DNA of 64,000 nucleotides from CAVQAH01 sp963784195 (GCA_963784195.1 CAWARA010000018.1:473494-537493); one strand, 5' to 3'; shown: positions 1-12,500, numbered from the stretch's first letter. Notes: a model not told the origin generated them from the sequence alone. Made by a program: numbers and translations.

Positions 1-263
1 TCGAACGATTCAAATTCGAGGTCGGCATGACGCCGAAGCGCTACTGCCGGGTGCTTCGCTTCCAGCGCGCCATCGCTCGCGCGCATGCAGGAGGCCGAGT
101 GGATTGGGTGCAGCTCGCGCTCGATTGCGGCTTCAGCGATCAGGCCCATCTCATCCATGAGTTCCGTGCGTTCTCGGGTCTCACACCGACGGCTTACCTG
201 GCGGCACGCACCGAGTCGCGGAACCACGTCAAATTCCTACAAGACGGCGACAGCGGCGCGTGA
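1..263 (+). CDS. AraC-family transcriptional regulator, C-terminal fragment
   Basis: The frame is open from base 3 at the window edge to a TGA at 261-263, so this is the 3' end of a longer gene. The 87 visible residues carry the second half of an AraC-type double helix-turn-helix: the stretch MTPKRYCRVLRFQRA (from base 27) is the usual linker into the second HTH, and CGFSDQAHLIHEFRAFSG is the second recognition helix and its signature. The effector domain is outside the window. The VOC protein gene starts 12 bases downstream on the same strand, so the two are probably co-transcribed; AraC regulators next to VOC proteins are common, but the effector here is unknown. Confidence 0.85.
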   Translation, partial: ERFKFEVGMTPKRYCRVLRFQRAIARAHAGGRVDWVQLALDCGFSDQAHLIHEFRAFSGLTPTAYLAARTESRNHVKFLQDGDSGA

Positions 264-275
264 GAGCATCGGGCC

Positions 276-656
276 ATGGCAGACACCATGAGCACGTATC
301 GCACCGTCACTCCTTACCTCGTCGTCTCGAACGCCGACGATGAGCTGGCGTTCCTGAAGACGGCATTCGGTGGCACGGAAGTCCTGTGTCATCGGAACGC
401 CGACAACTCGGTCATGCACGCCGAGATCAAGATCGGCGATTCGCTGGTCATGCTCGGCCAGGCCGGGGGTCAATGGAAACCGCTTCGAGCGGCACTCTAT
501 CTCTGGGTTGACGACGTCGATGCCACGTACGCACGCGCGTTGGCGTCCGGCGGGACGTCGGAGAGCGAACCGGAGGACAAGCCCTACGGCCATCGCAACG
601 CCGGCGTGATCGACCCCAACGGCATCACCTGGTGGATTGGCAGCCCGGTGAAATAG
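276..656 (+). CDS. VOC (glyoxalase/bleomycin-resistance fold) family protein, PhnB-like
   Basis: A 126-residue protein with the PhnB-like VOC pattern: an opening TPYLVV strand followed by a helix with ELAFLKTAFGG, a central SVMHAEIKIGDSLVML segment, and a closing DPNGITWWIGSP strand. VOC proteins of this size usually form dimers in the cytoplasm and may bind a metal or small ligand; many have no known substrate. The start at 276 is the first ATG after the upstream stop; a second ATG at 288 begins at STYRTVTPYLVV and is equally possible because neither has a strong Shine-Dalgarno sequence. Probably in one operon with the AraC-type regulator ending at 263. I cannot tell whether it is an enzyme or a resistance/binding protein. 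Confidence 0.85.
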   Translation: MADTMSTYRTVTPYLVVSNADDELAFLKTAFGGTEVLCHRNADNSVMHAEIKIGDSLVMLGQAGGQWKPLRAALYLWVDDVDATYARALASGGTSESEPEDKPYGHRNAGVIDPNGITWWIGSPVK

Positions 657-864
657 CCCGCGACTGAGGCGGGGCTGCTTCTCCCCGGCGATTTGCCACA
701 CCTGACGATCGCCGCACCACGCGGAACGCGCGCAATTCCGCCAATTGCGCGCGTCAACCCCGTCATGTGACGGGTACCCACATTGCTCCCTCTCAGGCAG
801 AACAGGCACGACGCGCGCGCGGCGCTGAGCGGCGCAGCGAGCGCGAGCCTGAAGGAGCAGATAT

Positions 865-1251
865 ATGAAGAGGCTCATCCAGACGATTCTGGCGACGGGA
901 GCCGTCGTGTTCGTGGCGGCGGTTTCGTCAGCCAATGCGCAGGTGCTCGAAACCATCAGGTTCAGCACCACCTTTCCGTTCACCGTGGGGAACAAGACAT
1001 TCCCCGCCGGGAACTACAGCGTCAGGCCACTCGAAGGTCAAGTGGACGTGATGGAGATTTCAAACGGTACGTCGGCATCGTACTTTGCCGTGAATTCGGC
1101 CGATTCCCGGCCGGCGGGAACGAAGGACCAGGTCACGTTCACGAGGCATGGCAACGAGTACGCGCTGACGACGATCTGGGATTCGGCGGAGCTGTCGGGC
1201 GTCACCACCATTCAGCCGAAGCCCGGATCACCTCACCACCACGCTCACTGA
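865..1251 (+). CDS. exported protein of unknown function
   Basis: 128 residues starting with a clear Sec signal peptide (MKRLIQTILATGAVVFVAAV, probable cleavage after SSANA), then a small beta-rich domain with a phrase GNKTFPAGNYSVRPL that recurs in short exported proteins of Acidobacteria. The C-terminus is His-rich (SPHHHAH), which could bind metal but is too short to interpret. A GGAG Shine-Dalgarno sequence lies about 8 bases before the ATG at 865, which fixes the start. A strong hairpin follows at 1272-1299, so this looks like a single-gene transcript. No catalytic motif is visible. Confidence 0.75.
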   Translation: MKRLIQTILATGAVVFVAAVSSANAQVLETIRFSTTFPFTVGNKTFPAGNYSVRPLEGQVDVMEISNGTSASYFAVNSADSRPAGTKDQVTFTRHGNEYALTTIWDSAELSGVTTIQPKPGSPHHHAH

Positions 1252-1271
1252 AGTCACTGCGTAGAAGTTGG

Positions 1272-1299
1272 AGGCCGCCCTTTGGTCCGTGGGCGGCCT
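1272..1299 (+). terminator. hairpin terminator after the exported-protein gene
   Basis: AGGCCGCCC (1272-1280) and GGGCGGCCT (1291-1299) form a perfect 9-bp stem around a 10-base loop, starting 20 bases after the stop at 1251. Only two T follow, so it is a weak intrinsic terminator at most, but its position between two same-strand genes fits. It also argues that the kinase gene begins after it (ATG 1352) and not at an upstream in-frame ATG at 1268. Confidence 0.6.
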
Positions 1300-1351
1300 T
1301 AACTCGTGCGGCGCCGAATCATTCATCGGTATAATCCGCCACACTATTCGG

Positions 1352-4018
<2,667 letters not shown>

Positions 4019-4022
4019 ACCA

Positions 4023-6443
4023 TCACATGCCCTGCTGTGTTGGCGTCGTCGTCGGCCGTTCGGTCGTGGGCGGCTTCAACTCGTATTCCTTCGGCGGCTC
4101 GGCGCCCATCAGGTGCCTCACGAAGTAGTCCCAGCGGCGCCGGATCATGTAAGGCTCGCTGCCGAACCCGTGGCCGCGATTCGGGAAGAGGATGAAGTCG
4201 AAATCCTTGTTGGCCTTGATCAACTCGTTCACGACCATCAGCGTGTTGTAGGGCGGAACGTTCGCGTCCATCGTTCCGTGCGCGATGAGCAGCTTGCCCT
4301 TCAGGTTCTTCGCGTGGTTCTGATTGGCCTGGTCGTCATAACTGGTCGTGCCATCGGGCTTCCGCTCGAGCAGGCCCTGCCATTTCTCGGCCCAGTCGTC
4401 CTCGTAGTTCCGGTTGTCGTGGTTACCCGCCTGCGACACGCCCACCTTGAAGAAGTCTGGATGGCGGAACATCGCCGCGGCGGTGGCGAAGCCTCCGCCT
4501 GAGTGCCCGTAGATGCCGGCGCGATCGATGTCGATCCACGGATACTTCTCGGCGAGCTGCTTCATCCCGGCGATCTGGTCGGGAAGGGTGTTGTCACCCA
4601 TGTTGCCGTAGTAGGCCTCGTGAAACTTCTTCGAACGGCCCGGCGTCCCCATGCCGTCGATCTGCACCACGACGAAGCCAAGCTCCGCGAGTGCCTGCGT
4701 ATCGCCGCGTGCCGGCGAGAAGCTGCGGCTGCCGATGCTGCCCGATTGCGGTCCGGGGTAAATGCTGTTGACGATCGGATACTTCCGAGAGGCGTCGAAG
4801 TTCGTCGGACGATAGAGCAGCCCGTAGATGTCGGTAACGCCATCGCGGGCCTTCACGGTGAACGGCATCGGCGGTTTCCAGCCAGTGGCTTCCAGCTTCG
4901 AGATGTCCGCCTTCTCGAGCGTCATGACTTCCTTGCCGTCCAGATTGCGCAGCAACGCGACGGCAGGCACCTCCGGGCGCGAGTAGCTGTCGACGAAAAA
5001 CTGTCCGGAAGGAGAGAGCGAGATCTCGTGGTTCGCGTCTTCGGGCGTAAGCAGCGCCTGCCCCTTGCCGTCCATGCCAATCCGGTAGAAGTGGACGAAA
5101 TATGGATCCCGTCCCTTCTCGCGGCCCATGCCGAGGAAATAGAGCTGGCGCTTCTTCTCGTCGATGCGCAGCAGTTGCGTGACGTTCCCCTCGCCGGACG
5201 TGATCTGATGTTTCAAGGCACCAGTCTGCAGGTCGTACAGGTACAGCTGTCCCCAGTTGTCGCGCTCCGAGAACCAGATCACTTCGTTCGATGCCGGCAG
5301 ATAGCGCCAGTTCACGCGTCCGTTTCCCGACTCGTAGAACGTGTCGACCTTCTCCGTCAGCACGGTCCGCACGTCACCGGTTGCGGTGTCGGCCACGCGC
5401 AGGGCCGCCTGCTTGTGATCGCGCGAGCTCGAGACGAACGCCAGCTTCGACCCGTCCGGATGCCACTGCACGTCGCCCCAGTCGCCACGGCAGGCGACGT
5501 GATCGCAGAGCGTCGATCGATGGGGATCCGGATCCATCTTGAAACGGACGACCTTCGCTGTCGGCACGTCGATGACCACACGTTCGATCATGAAGATGTG
5601 CTCGTCGCCGGGCAGCGGATACTTCCAGGCCTGGAGCTGCGGATGGCCGACGCGGGTGTCGACGAGATACATCTCGCCGACCTTGCGGCCGTCGTGCTGG
5701 AACGTGGCGATCTTCTTCGAGTCCGGCGACCAGAGCACGATCGGCCGCTCGCTCTTCGACCAGCCGGCGTTGTCGGTCGCATAGCCGAAGTCCTTGACGC
5801 CGTCGGTCGTCAGCGCCGTTTCCTTGCCGCTCGACACCTCGCGTACCCACAGGTTGTAGTTGCGAATGAACGCGACGCGCGTGCCATCGGGCGAGGCGAC
5901 TTCAGGCCTGGCGCCGCCCCTTCCGCCCCGGCCCCCACGACCGGCGCCTTCTTCTTCGGCCGCCGCTCCTGGAACCTGCGCGCACTTGCTGGCGTCAGCT
6001 TCGCAGCGCCAGCGGCGTCCTGCCGCTGAGAACAGGAGCGCGTCACCGTCCGGCGCTCGCGTGAACTCCGTGAACGGCAGCTGCGTGGCGCTGTACTTCG
6101 CTCCTGCCGCGGCGGACAGGGCGGCGGCCAGCTTCGCGTGATCGAAGGAGGTGGCTCTGGTGGTGGTCGCGGGATCGACGGTCAGGAACTCGGTGCCTGT
6201 CTGCGTCGTGACGCGATACCAGAACCGGTCGCCAGCCAACCAGGTCGGCCGGATGCCGGAGCGGAACACCAGCGGCGTCGTGTTGTAGTTGAGAAGGCGC
6301 TCGGCACGGGCGTAATCGGCAGCCGTCAGCGCGCGCGCCGGCTCGGTCTTCTGTTGTGCAGCCGCCGGAAGCGTCGCGAGGCCAGCCGCCAGGAGAACCG
6401 CCCAGGCAAACGAGAGTCGCAGCGGACCAGTGATTCGAGCCAT
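4023..6443 (-). CDS. S9 family (prolyl oligopeptidase/DPP IV-type) exported peptidase
   Basis: 806 residues. Signal peptide MARITGPLRLSFAWAVLLAA with cleavage near PAAAQQ. The N-terminal two thirds is a DPP IV-type propeller, the C-terminal third an alpha/beta hydrolase with the triad Ser648 (GHSGGG), Asp726 (HGTMDANVPP) and His758 (NRGHGFG). Such enzymes cleave dipeptides or short peptides, often after Pro or Ala, in the periplasm. The start at 6443 is preceded by GGAGGGG eight bases upstream; an earlier in-frame ATG at 6473 would put extra residues before the signal peptide. A Gly/Arg-rich insertion (GAGRGGRGGRGG) near residue 170 interrupts the propeller and is unusual; it lies between two strands and looks like a low-complexity loop. 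Convergent with the kinase gene. Confidence 0.93.
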   Translation of the reverse strand: MARITGPLRLSFAWAVLLAAGLATLPAAAQQKTEPARALTAADYARAERLLNYNTTPLVFRSGIRPTWLAGDRFWYRVTTQTGTEFLTVDPATTTRATSFDHAKLAAALSAAAGAKYSATQLPFTEFTRAPDGDALLFSAAGRRWRCEADASKCAQVPGAAAEEEGAGRGGRGGRGGARPEVASPDGTRVAFIRNYNLWVREVSSGKETALTTDGVKDFGYATDNAGWSKSERPIVLWSPDSKKIATFQHDGRKVGEMYLVDTRVGHPQLQAWKYPLPGDEHIFMIERVVIDVPTAKVVRFKMDPDPHRSTLCDHVACRGDWGDVQWHPDGSKLAFVSSSRDHKQAALRVADTATGDVRTVLTEKVDTFYESGNGRVNWRYLPASNEVIWFSERDNWGQLYLYDLQTGALKHQITSGEGNVTQLLRIDEKKRQLYFLGMGREKGRDPYFVHFYRIGMDGKGQALLTPEDANHEISLSPSGQFFVDSYSRPEVPAVALLRNLDGKEVMTLEKADISKLEATGWKPPMPFTVKARDGVTDIYGLLYRPTNFDASRKYPIVNSIYPGPQSGSIGSRSFSPARGDTQALAELGFVVVQIDGMGTPGRSKKFHEAYYGNMGDNTLPDQIAGMKQLAEKYPWIDIDRAGIYGHSGGGFATAAAMFRHPDFFKVGVSQAGNHDNRNYEDDWAEKWQGLLERKPDGTTSYDDQANQNHAKNLKGKLLIAHGTMDANVPPYNTLMVVNELIKANKDFDFILFPNRGHGFGSEPYMIRRRWDYFVRHLMGAEPPKEYELKPPTTERPTTTPTQQGM

Positions 6444-6508
6444 GTCATCCCCTCCGAAAAGCAAGCAACTCAATTCGGCAACTCAGGCCGAATGACGGAA
6501 GGAGCGTA

Positions 6509-6901
6509 TCACCTCGGGCCCGCCGATCGCTCATCGGGTTGGGACGTCAGCATGTCTTCCAGCGCCGCCAGCCGCAGCTGAATCTCAGCGAGGCTCGAGG
6601 TCCGCAGACGCAGGAACATGGCGACCGTGCTCAGCGTTGCGATCAGGACAGCCAGCCCGCCCAGGATGACGAAGAAGGGGATCGCGGAAGCGGCGACAGT
6701 GGACCATGGCACGTGCTCCTGCCTGGCGGCCTGAACCATCTCGAACACCTGAAGGCCGGTCATGCCTGCGAACGCCAGCACGACGACGAGGGTCACCCCC
6801 CATGCGCCGATGCTGAGGCGACGGATGAACCCATCGATCCGTTTTTCGCGCTCGACGATCTCCCACGCTTCGTCAGCGGCTTTGGATCGTTCTCTACCCA
6901 T
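6509..6901 (-). CDS. small two-helix membrane protein downstream of ECF sigma factor
   Basis: 130 residues with a charged N-terminus (MGRERSKAADEAWEIVEREKR), two predicted membrane helices (LSIGAWGVTLVVVLAFAGM and STVAASAIPFFVILGGLAVL) and a C-terminal coiled-coil-like stretch ending the cytoplasmic side. It follows the sigma-factor gene by 36 bases on the same strand. Small membrane proteins in this position are often anti-sigma factors, but I see no zinc-binding HxxxCxxC anti-sigma motif, so that role is only a guess from position. No family recognised. Confidence 0.7.
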   Translation of the reverse strand: MGRERSKAADEAWEIVEREKRIDGFIRRLSIGAWGVTLVVVLAFAGMTGLQVFEMVQAARQEHVPWSTVAASAIPFFVILGGLAVLIATLSTVAMFLRLRTSSLAEIQLRLAALEDMLTSQPDERSAGPR

Positions 6902-6937
6902 TGGCTACCTCACTTATCCACAGATTGAAGCCGAGCA

Positions 6938-7498
6938 TTACCGTTTCCCGATCGCATCCTGCAGCCGCTGTTTCGCATGATGAAGGCGCGAGCGCACGGT
7001 CCCGATCGAGCAGCCGGCGATCACCGCGATCTGCCCGTAGCTCATCTCTTCTTGATAACGGAGGAGCAGAACCTCTCGCTGCACAGGAGACAATTCCTTC
7101 AGAGCCGCGGCCATCGACGACTCGGCAAGGTCGGCGGCCCCTTCGTCCGGCACCTGCGTGCAATCGATCTCTCGCGCGGCCTCCTCGATCAGCTCGCGCT
7201 CGCGTTTCTTGCTGCGCAGGAAATCGATGGCACGATGGCGAGTGGTCTGAAAGAGCCACGTGCGAAAGGCTCGCGGGTTGCTGAGCCCGCCGATGCGCCT
7301 GTATACGGCGAGCCACACTTCCTGCTGCACATCCTCCGCGTCGTCACCGACGAGACCTCTGAGGTGTGCGAGCGTGCGCGCGCCGAACCACTCCAGGAGC
7401 CGCGAGAAAGCCGTTTCGTCGCCTGCCTGGCAGCGAAGCACCAGGAGGAAGAGCCGCTTCTCGTCGTCGCGCGCACGGTGATCGGGCATGGCCTCCAC
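6938..7498 (-). CDS. RNA polymerase sigma factor, ECF (sigma-70 family)
   Basis: 186 residues with both ECF domains. Region 2 holds FGARTLAHLRGLVGDDAEDVQQEVWLAVYR-like sequence with the conserved DAEDVQQEV core-binding helix and RTWLFQTTRHRAIDFLR. Region 4 holds LSPVQREVLLLRYQEEMSYGQIA and the recognition helix SIGTVRSRLHHAKQRL. It would direct RNA polymerase to a small envelope or stress regulon. The gene sits between an exported coiled-coil protein (21 bases upstream) and a two-helix membrane protein (36 bases downstream), all on the same strand, so the three likely form one operon. Start: ATG at 7498 or the ATG three codons on (7489); I cannot choose. The linker between domains is acidic and of normal length. 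Confidence 0.93.
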   Translation of the reverse strand: MEAMPDHRARDDEKRLFLLVLRCQAGDETAFSRLLEWFGARTLAHLRGLVGDDAEDVQQEVWLAVYRRIGGLSNPRAFRTWLFQTTRHRAIDFLRSKKRERELIEEAAREIDCTQVPDEGAADLAESSMAAALKELSPVQREVLLLRYQEEMSYGQIAVIAGCSIGTVRSRLHHAKQRLQDAIGKR

Positions 7499-7519
7499 GG
7501 CGACTTGCGGCCTGCTGTT

Positions 7520-8047
7520 TCAGCGCTTGACCGACTGCTCCAGCCTGGTCATCAGATCGATCCAGCGTGCTTCTTCCGTCTGCAGGACCTGCGTCAGCAC
7601 AGACTCCCGTTCGCGAATCTGCCGCTCGCGTTCTGCCGCCGCCGAAGCCTGCTGCTTGAACATGTGCGTCATGTCGGACGCCTGCTCACGTTCTTCGACG
7701 CTCGTCGCTCGCGCCGCTTCGGTCTGCGCGCCGGACAGGAGGTTAGCAAACTCCTGCGAACGTGCACTGGCGGCCGCCAGTTCCGTTCGCACCGCGTCGA
7801 GTTGTGCACCAACCTGCATCAGGCGGCTCTGCTGGGCGGACAGGTACACGGCGAGGCCCTGGATCTGCGCCTGCTGACGGCTCGACTCTTCGACCGCCTG
7901 CCGAAGCTGGCGAACCTCCGCGATGAGCGCGCTCAGCGAGCCGGCAGGTTCATCGTTCCGTGTCTGTGCCCAGGCGACGGCCGAGGCCACCGCAAAGAGC
8001 ACCGCGAGCGGGACGAGCAGTCGAGCGGCACAATGTGTGGTCTTCAT
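7520..8047 (-). CDS. exported coiled-coil protein, first gene of the sigma-factor operon
   Basis: 175 residues. Signal peptide MKTTHCAARLLVPLAVLFAV with cleavage near AWAQ, followed almost entirely by a predicted coiled coil rich in Glu, Gln and Arg (for example EVRQLRQAVEESSRQQAQIQ and AAERERQIRERESVLTQVLQ). No enzyme motif. It is the promoter-proximal gene before the ECF sigma factor, separated by 21 bases, so it may be part of the signal path that controls the sigma factor, or simply a target in its operon. Periplasmic location is inferred from the signal peptide. A good Shine-Dalgarno (GGAGGGACATC) precedes the ATG. Confidence 0.8.
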   Translation of the reverse strand: MKTTHCAARLLVPLAVLFAVASAVAWAQTRNDEPAGSLSALIAEVRQLRQAVEESSRQQAQIQGLAVYLSAQQSRLMQVGAQLDAVRTELAAASARSQEFANLLSGAQTEAARATSVEEREQASDMTHMFKQQASAAAERERQIRERESVLTQVLQTEEARWIDLMTRLEQSVKR

Positions 8048-8264
8048 GATGTCCCTCCGAAAGCCCGGCTGCTTCTGTCAGCCGGGGGCGCCCTCAATGG
8101 ATGCCGGACTAGGGACGTTCTTCGCCCGCCGAAAAGTTCATCTCGCCAAAATGTTTCTATCGTGTTGAAAACAAAGAGGTAATGGCGCGACAGACAAAAT
8201 GTCGATCTCCACCGGGGTCGTTCGACGACTGAATAGAAGTACAAACAGTGAAGGAGACAAGCAG

Positions 8265-8612
8265 ATGCGATTCCTCTGTGTTCACAAGGGGCCGGAAGGT
8301 GAACCGCCGACCCCGCAAATGATGGAAGACATGGGCAAGCTGATCGGAGATATGGCGGCGGCCGGCGTGCTACTCGCCACCGAAGGATGCCTGCCGAGCG
8401 CAAAGGGCGCGCGCGTGCGGCGCTCGAACGGGAAGATCACGGTCACCGACGGACCCTTCACCGAATCGAAGGAAGTCATCGGCGGGTTCGCGCTGATTCA
8501 GGTCAAGTCGAAAGAAGAAGCGATCGAGTGGACCAGGCGCTTCATCACCGTCGTTGGCGAAGGCGAGAGCGAGATTCGTGAACTGTGCGAGGTTCCGGCG
8601 TTTCAAGGGTAG
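8265..8612 (+). CDS. YciI-like (DGPF domain) protein
   Basis: 115 residues with the PhnB/YCII 'DGPF' family signature: an opening MRFLCVHKG strand, the central VTDGPFTESKEVIGGFALI motif that names the family, and a closing SEIRELCEVPAF. Members of this family are ferredoxin-like-fold proteins of unknown or regulatory function, frequently encoded beside ECF sigma factors of the SigJ/ECF41 kind; here the ECF sigma operon lies just upstream and divergent, which fits. Start: GGAGAC five bases before the ATG at 8265; an in-frame ATG at 8199 has no ribosome-binding site. Catalytic role not demonstrated for the family. Confidence 0.9.
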   Translation: MRFLCVHKGPEGEPPTPQMMEDMGKLIGDMAAAGVLLATEGCLPSAKGARVRRSNGKITVTDGPFTESKEVIGGFALIQVKSKEEAIEWTRRFITVVGEGESEIRELCEVPAFQG

Positions 8613-8663
8613 GCTCGGACACGTGTCGGCTCCGGGCCCCGGGCCCCGAGCCCCGAACCCCAA

Positions 8664-9392
8664 CTACGATCGGCATCGACTCGATGGCGCGCCCAACAGC
8701 AGGCGGTTCTTCGGCGTGATCGCCTGCGGAATCTTCTGAGTCCAGATGCGATAGCCGTGGTGCTCGAGGCGCAGAGCCCGGACGGCATCGATTGCCAGCG
8801 CGACGTCCATCCACCCGCCCAGCGGCCCCGGATCGCAGGTCTGCGCGTCGTGGCAGCAAGGCATCACAGCCACACGTGCAGCGACGGCGATCGCGCGCGT
8901 CAGAATTCGATCCGTCAGCGCCCCGCACGCATGACTCGACACGACGACGTCGTCGGCGCCGAGGACCACGTCATCGATCGTGCTGCTGATGAACGCAATC
9001 CGATCGCCGAGGCGAGGCCAGATCGCAACAAGCGCGTCATGGAGCGTAGAGGCCGACGACGGAATAGCTGGATCCACCACCAACGCTGACGGCGAGGAGT
9101 CGTCGAGCAGGAGCATGGCATGCGCGAGCAGTCCGTGCCCGCCGCCGACGTCGACGACGCGGCCGCCGCGCAACAGGCGCCGCGTGCGTCTCGCAACTTC
9201 CCACGATTCATAGAGCTCTTTGCGCGGAAGACAACCGGCGTGGCAGACGGCACGGCCAAGGCGGTCGAACAGACGTTCGCTGGAGAATCGGCCGAGGTCA
9301 TACGGCGAAAGCCGATTCTGCGACGCCGGTGAAAATCGCGCGGCGGCCCCGTTACAACTCGTCACTCCGTTCGTCCCCCCATACGAGCTCAT
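8664..9392 (-). CDS. SAM-dependent methyltransferase-like protein
   Basis: 242 residues with a class I methyltransferase core: motif I VVDVGGGHGLLAHAM, an acidic strand-end VVDPAIP, and a later SSHACGALTDRIL followed by VMPCCHD. The pairing of a 'SHACG' strand with a 'PCCH' strand resembles the Methyltransf_32/TRM13-like group, in which a cytoplasmic enzyme modifies RNA or a small molecule; the substrate here cannot be read from sequence. The first 25 residues (many Ser, Asn, Gly) have no homology-like features, so the real start may be further in, near LSPYDLGRFSSERLFDRL. Convergent with the YciI-like gene; the 51-base gap contains GGGCCCC repeats and a GACACGTGTC palindrome. Confidence 0.7.
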   Translation of the reverse strand: MSSYGGTNGVTSCNGAAARFSPASQNRLSPYDLGRFSSERLFDRLGRAVCHAGCLPRKELYESWEVARRTRRLLRGGRVVDVGGGHGLLAHAMLLLDDSSPSALVVDPAIPSSASTLHDALVAIWPRLGDRIAFISSTIDDVVLGADDVVVSSHACGALTDRILTRAIAVAARVAVMPCCHDAQTCDPGPLGGWMDVALAIDAVRALRLEHHGYRIWTQKIPQAITPKNRLLLGAPSSRCRS

Positions 9393-9546
9393 GCGCGACG
9401 CTTTTCCCAGGTGTCAGAAAATGCTTACAGTTTGGATTGGACCTCGATATATTACGCCCCGACGCACTCTGACCGCGTCTCGCCGCACGAGGGCGCCTGT
9501 CTGTCCCTCGTGCACGGGCCATTTCGATCTGCAGCTTGGAGGACAC

Positions 9547-12500
9547 ATGAGGACGTTCCTTGGAGCATTGGTTTGCTCCCTCCTGCTCGCGCCCTCGTAC
9601 GCATCCGCGCAATCGGAAGCGACGCTGACCGGAACGGTCAAAGATACGAGCGGTGCCGTGATCCCGGGAGCGACCATCACCGCTCGACACGTCGCGACCA
9701 ACGACACTCGAACCACGACCTCTGGGCCCGAGGGCCACTATCGCTTGACGAACCTGCCGCGCGGCAACTACGACGTCAAGGCAGAAATCCAGGGCTTTCA
9801 ACCGATCAACCAGACCGGCGTGCTGCTGACGGTCGGCGACACCGTCCGGCTCGATTTCGCGTTGACCGTCGGCGGGCTGAATGAAACGGTCAGCGTCGTG
9901 TCGCAGGCGAGCCTGATCAACACCGAAGAGGGCCGGCATCTCGAGTCTCGTGGACGAAAAGCGGATCAGCGAGATGCCATTGAATGGCCGAAACGTGCTC
10001 CAGTTGATGGAGATATCAGGCCTGGCGCGATAGGCAATCCCGGCAACGTCGTGCTCGGCGGATCTGCCGGCGGCAATTCGGCGTTCATGAACGGTCAGCG
10101 GAATCGCGCCAACAACTTCCTGCTCGACGGCACCGACAACAACGATCAGTTCACCGCGGGCCGCGTGGCGGTCAACCCCAACGTCGACATGGTTCAGGAG
10201 TTTCGCGTATCCACGAACAACTTCTCGGCCGAGTTCGGACGGAACAGCGCCTCGGTGGTCAACGTCGTGACCAAGGCCGGGACGAACAGCTTCCACGGCA
10301 CGGCGTACGAGTTCCTGCGCAACGATGCGCTGGACGCGCGAACGGTATTTGCGGGGGCGGACGTGGACCCGTTGGATTTCCACCAGTTCGGTGGAACGGT
10401 GGGCGGCCCGATCATCAAGAACAAGACATTCTTCTTCGGGGCGTACGAAGGGTTGCGCGTCGACGCGGGGCGTGACCCTGGTGCGCACGGTGGAAACGCC
10501 GGAGTACCGTCAGATGGTCGCGCAGCGGTTCCCCAACTCCATCGCCAACTTCCTCTTCCAGAACTTCCCGTCGCCGCTCCCGACCAGCAACATCCGTGAT
10601 ACCGGCAGGCCGGTCGCGGGGCTGCAAACGGAGAGTGCCGCCAACAATCCGGGAGTGGCCACCAATCCGAACTACACGCGCGGCGGGCGCTCTGTTCAAC
10701 AACACGTTGCAGACGACGCCCGACGGCATCCCCGACATCGGCAACGCGAACATTCCGGTCACCGAAAAGATCGATGGTGACCAGTTCAACATCAGAATCG
10801 ATCACGACGTGAGCGCGAGCGCCCGGCTCCTCGGCCGTCTTCTCTGGGACGATCGAATTCAGGACGACAAGCAGACCATCCCGCGCAGCGAGGGGTTCAA
10901 CCAGCCGGTCGACGAGAAGGGTCGCAATTTCACGCTCGGGTACACGCACATTCTCTCGAACACGATGGTCAACGAGGCGCGCTTCGGCTACTCGTACCGG
11001 AAGCGTGACCTGCTCGCCAACAACGAGGGCGTGCCGAACATCACCTTCATCGACGGCGTGGTCGCGTTTGGCAACTTCTCGACCAACCCGGCCTTTTTCG
11101 AGCAGAAGACGTTCCACTGGGTGGACACCGTCTCGTGGAACAAGGGGAACCACGGGATCAAGTTCGGCGGCGAGGTCCGGCACATTCGCGACAATTCCGA
11201 TTTCGCGGTCCGCCGCGGCGGCTACCAGTTCCTCAATATCCACGACTTTGCGATGGACGAAGCGTCGGCGGTCACGATCATGGGGATCAATCCCGGTACC
11301 GGGCTCGATCGAGCCGAACATCCGCAACTTCCGCTTCTGGGAGACCGGATTCTTCGTCCAGGACGATTGGAAGGTCCTGCCGAACCTCACCGTGAACCTC
11401 GGGCTGCGCCACGAATGGTTCGGGCGCCCGAGCGAGGAGAACGATCTGCTGACCAATCTGGTGTTGGGTCCGGGGGCAGATATCTTCGAGCAAATCGCCA
11501 ACGGTTCGGTGGGTCAGGTCGATCAGGTCGTGCCTGACGACTGGAACAACTTCGCGCCGCGTCTCGGCGCGTCCTGGGATCCGTGGGGTGATGGCCGGCT
11601 CGCGATTCGTGGCGGGTATGGCATCGCCTACGAGCGGCTGTTCAACAACTCGATCACGAACATCCGCTTCAACCCGCCGTTCTACTCGTTTGCCGTCGCC
11701 AACCCCGCCAACGTCGCGTCGCAGGCGGGCGTCCGCATCGCGTACGGGCCGATGAATCCCGACGGGACCATCCGCAACGAACCGATCACGATCACCGGCG
11801 ACAACCGCAATATCGGCGTGCAGCCCGGCATGAACATCCAGGGGAACATCATCGGCTGGAATCCGGCGTTTGGCACGTCACAGCAGTCGCTCCGCGTGCC
11901 CGATCCCAACACCAAGGACGCGTTCTCACACAACTGGTTCGTCGGTGCGCAGACCGAACTGATGTGGGACATGGTCCTCGAAGCCAACTACGTCGGCAAC
12001 GTCGGGCGCAACTACGGCCGCCTCGTTGACTACAACACCATCCGCGGCGATCTGTTCGACGGCCGTCTCAACCGTTTGAACCCGGCTTCGGCGGCATCAA
12101 TTTCCGCGCGATGCTGGCGCGCGCGGAATACCACGGGCTGCAGCTCCAGTTGAACCGGCGCTTCAAGGATGGGTTCAGCGGACAGATCACCTACACACTC
12201 GGCAAGGCGATGGATACGGGCTCTGACGTGCAGGTCGGCGCGACTGCCGGTCGATGCCCGCGCGCTCGATCTCGAGTGGGCGCCGGCGGACTTCGACGTT
12301 CGCCACCGCTTCGTGATGAACTGGCTGTGGGAGATTCCGTGGATGCGTGACGCCACCGGGCTGACCGGGACGCTGCTCGGCGGATGGCAGGTCAACGGCA
12401 TCACGGCGCTGCAGAGCGGATTCCCGTTCAGTGTCAACACCACGTCCGCCTTTCCGAACGGCGACTACAACGGCGACGGCGTCAACAACGATCGCCCGAA

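Noticed and set aside
1268..1351. Kinase start at the upstream in-frame ATG 1268
   Set aside because: It would place the start inside the terminator hairpin of the previous gene and add 28 residues unlike any kinase N-terminus.
4503..6029. 508-codon plus-strand open frame opposite the S9 peptidase
   Set aside because: Shadow frame; the minus strand has signal peptide, triad and ribosome-binding site.
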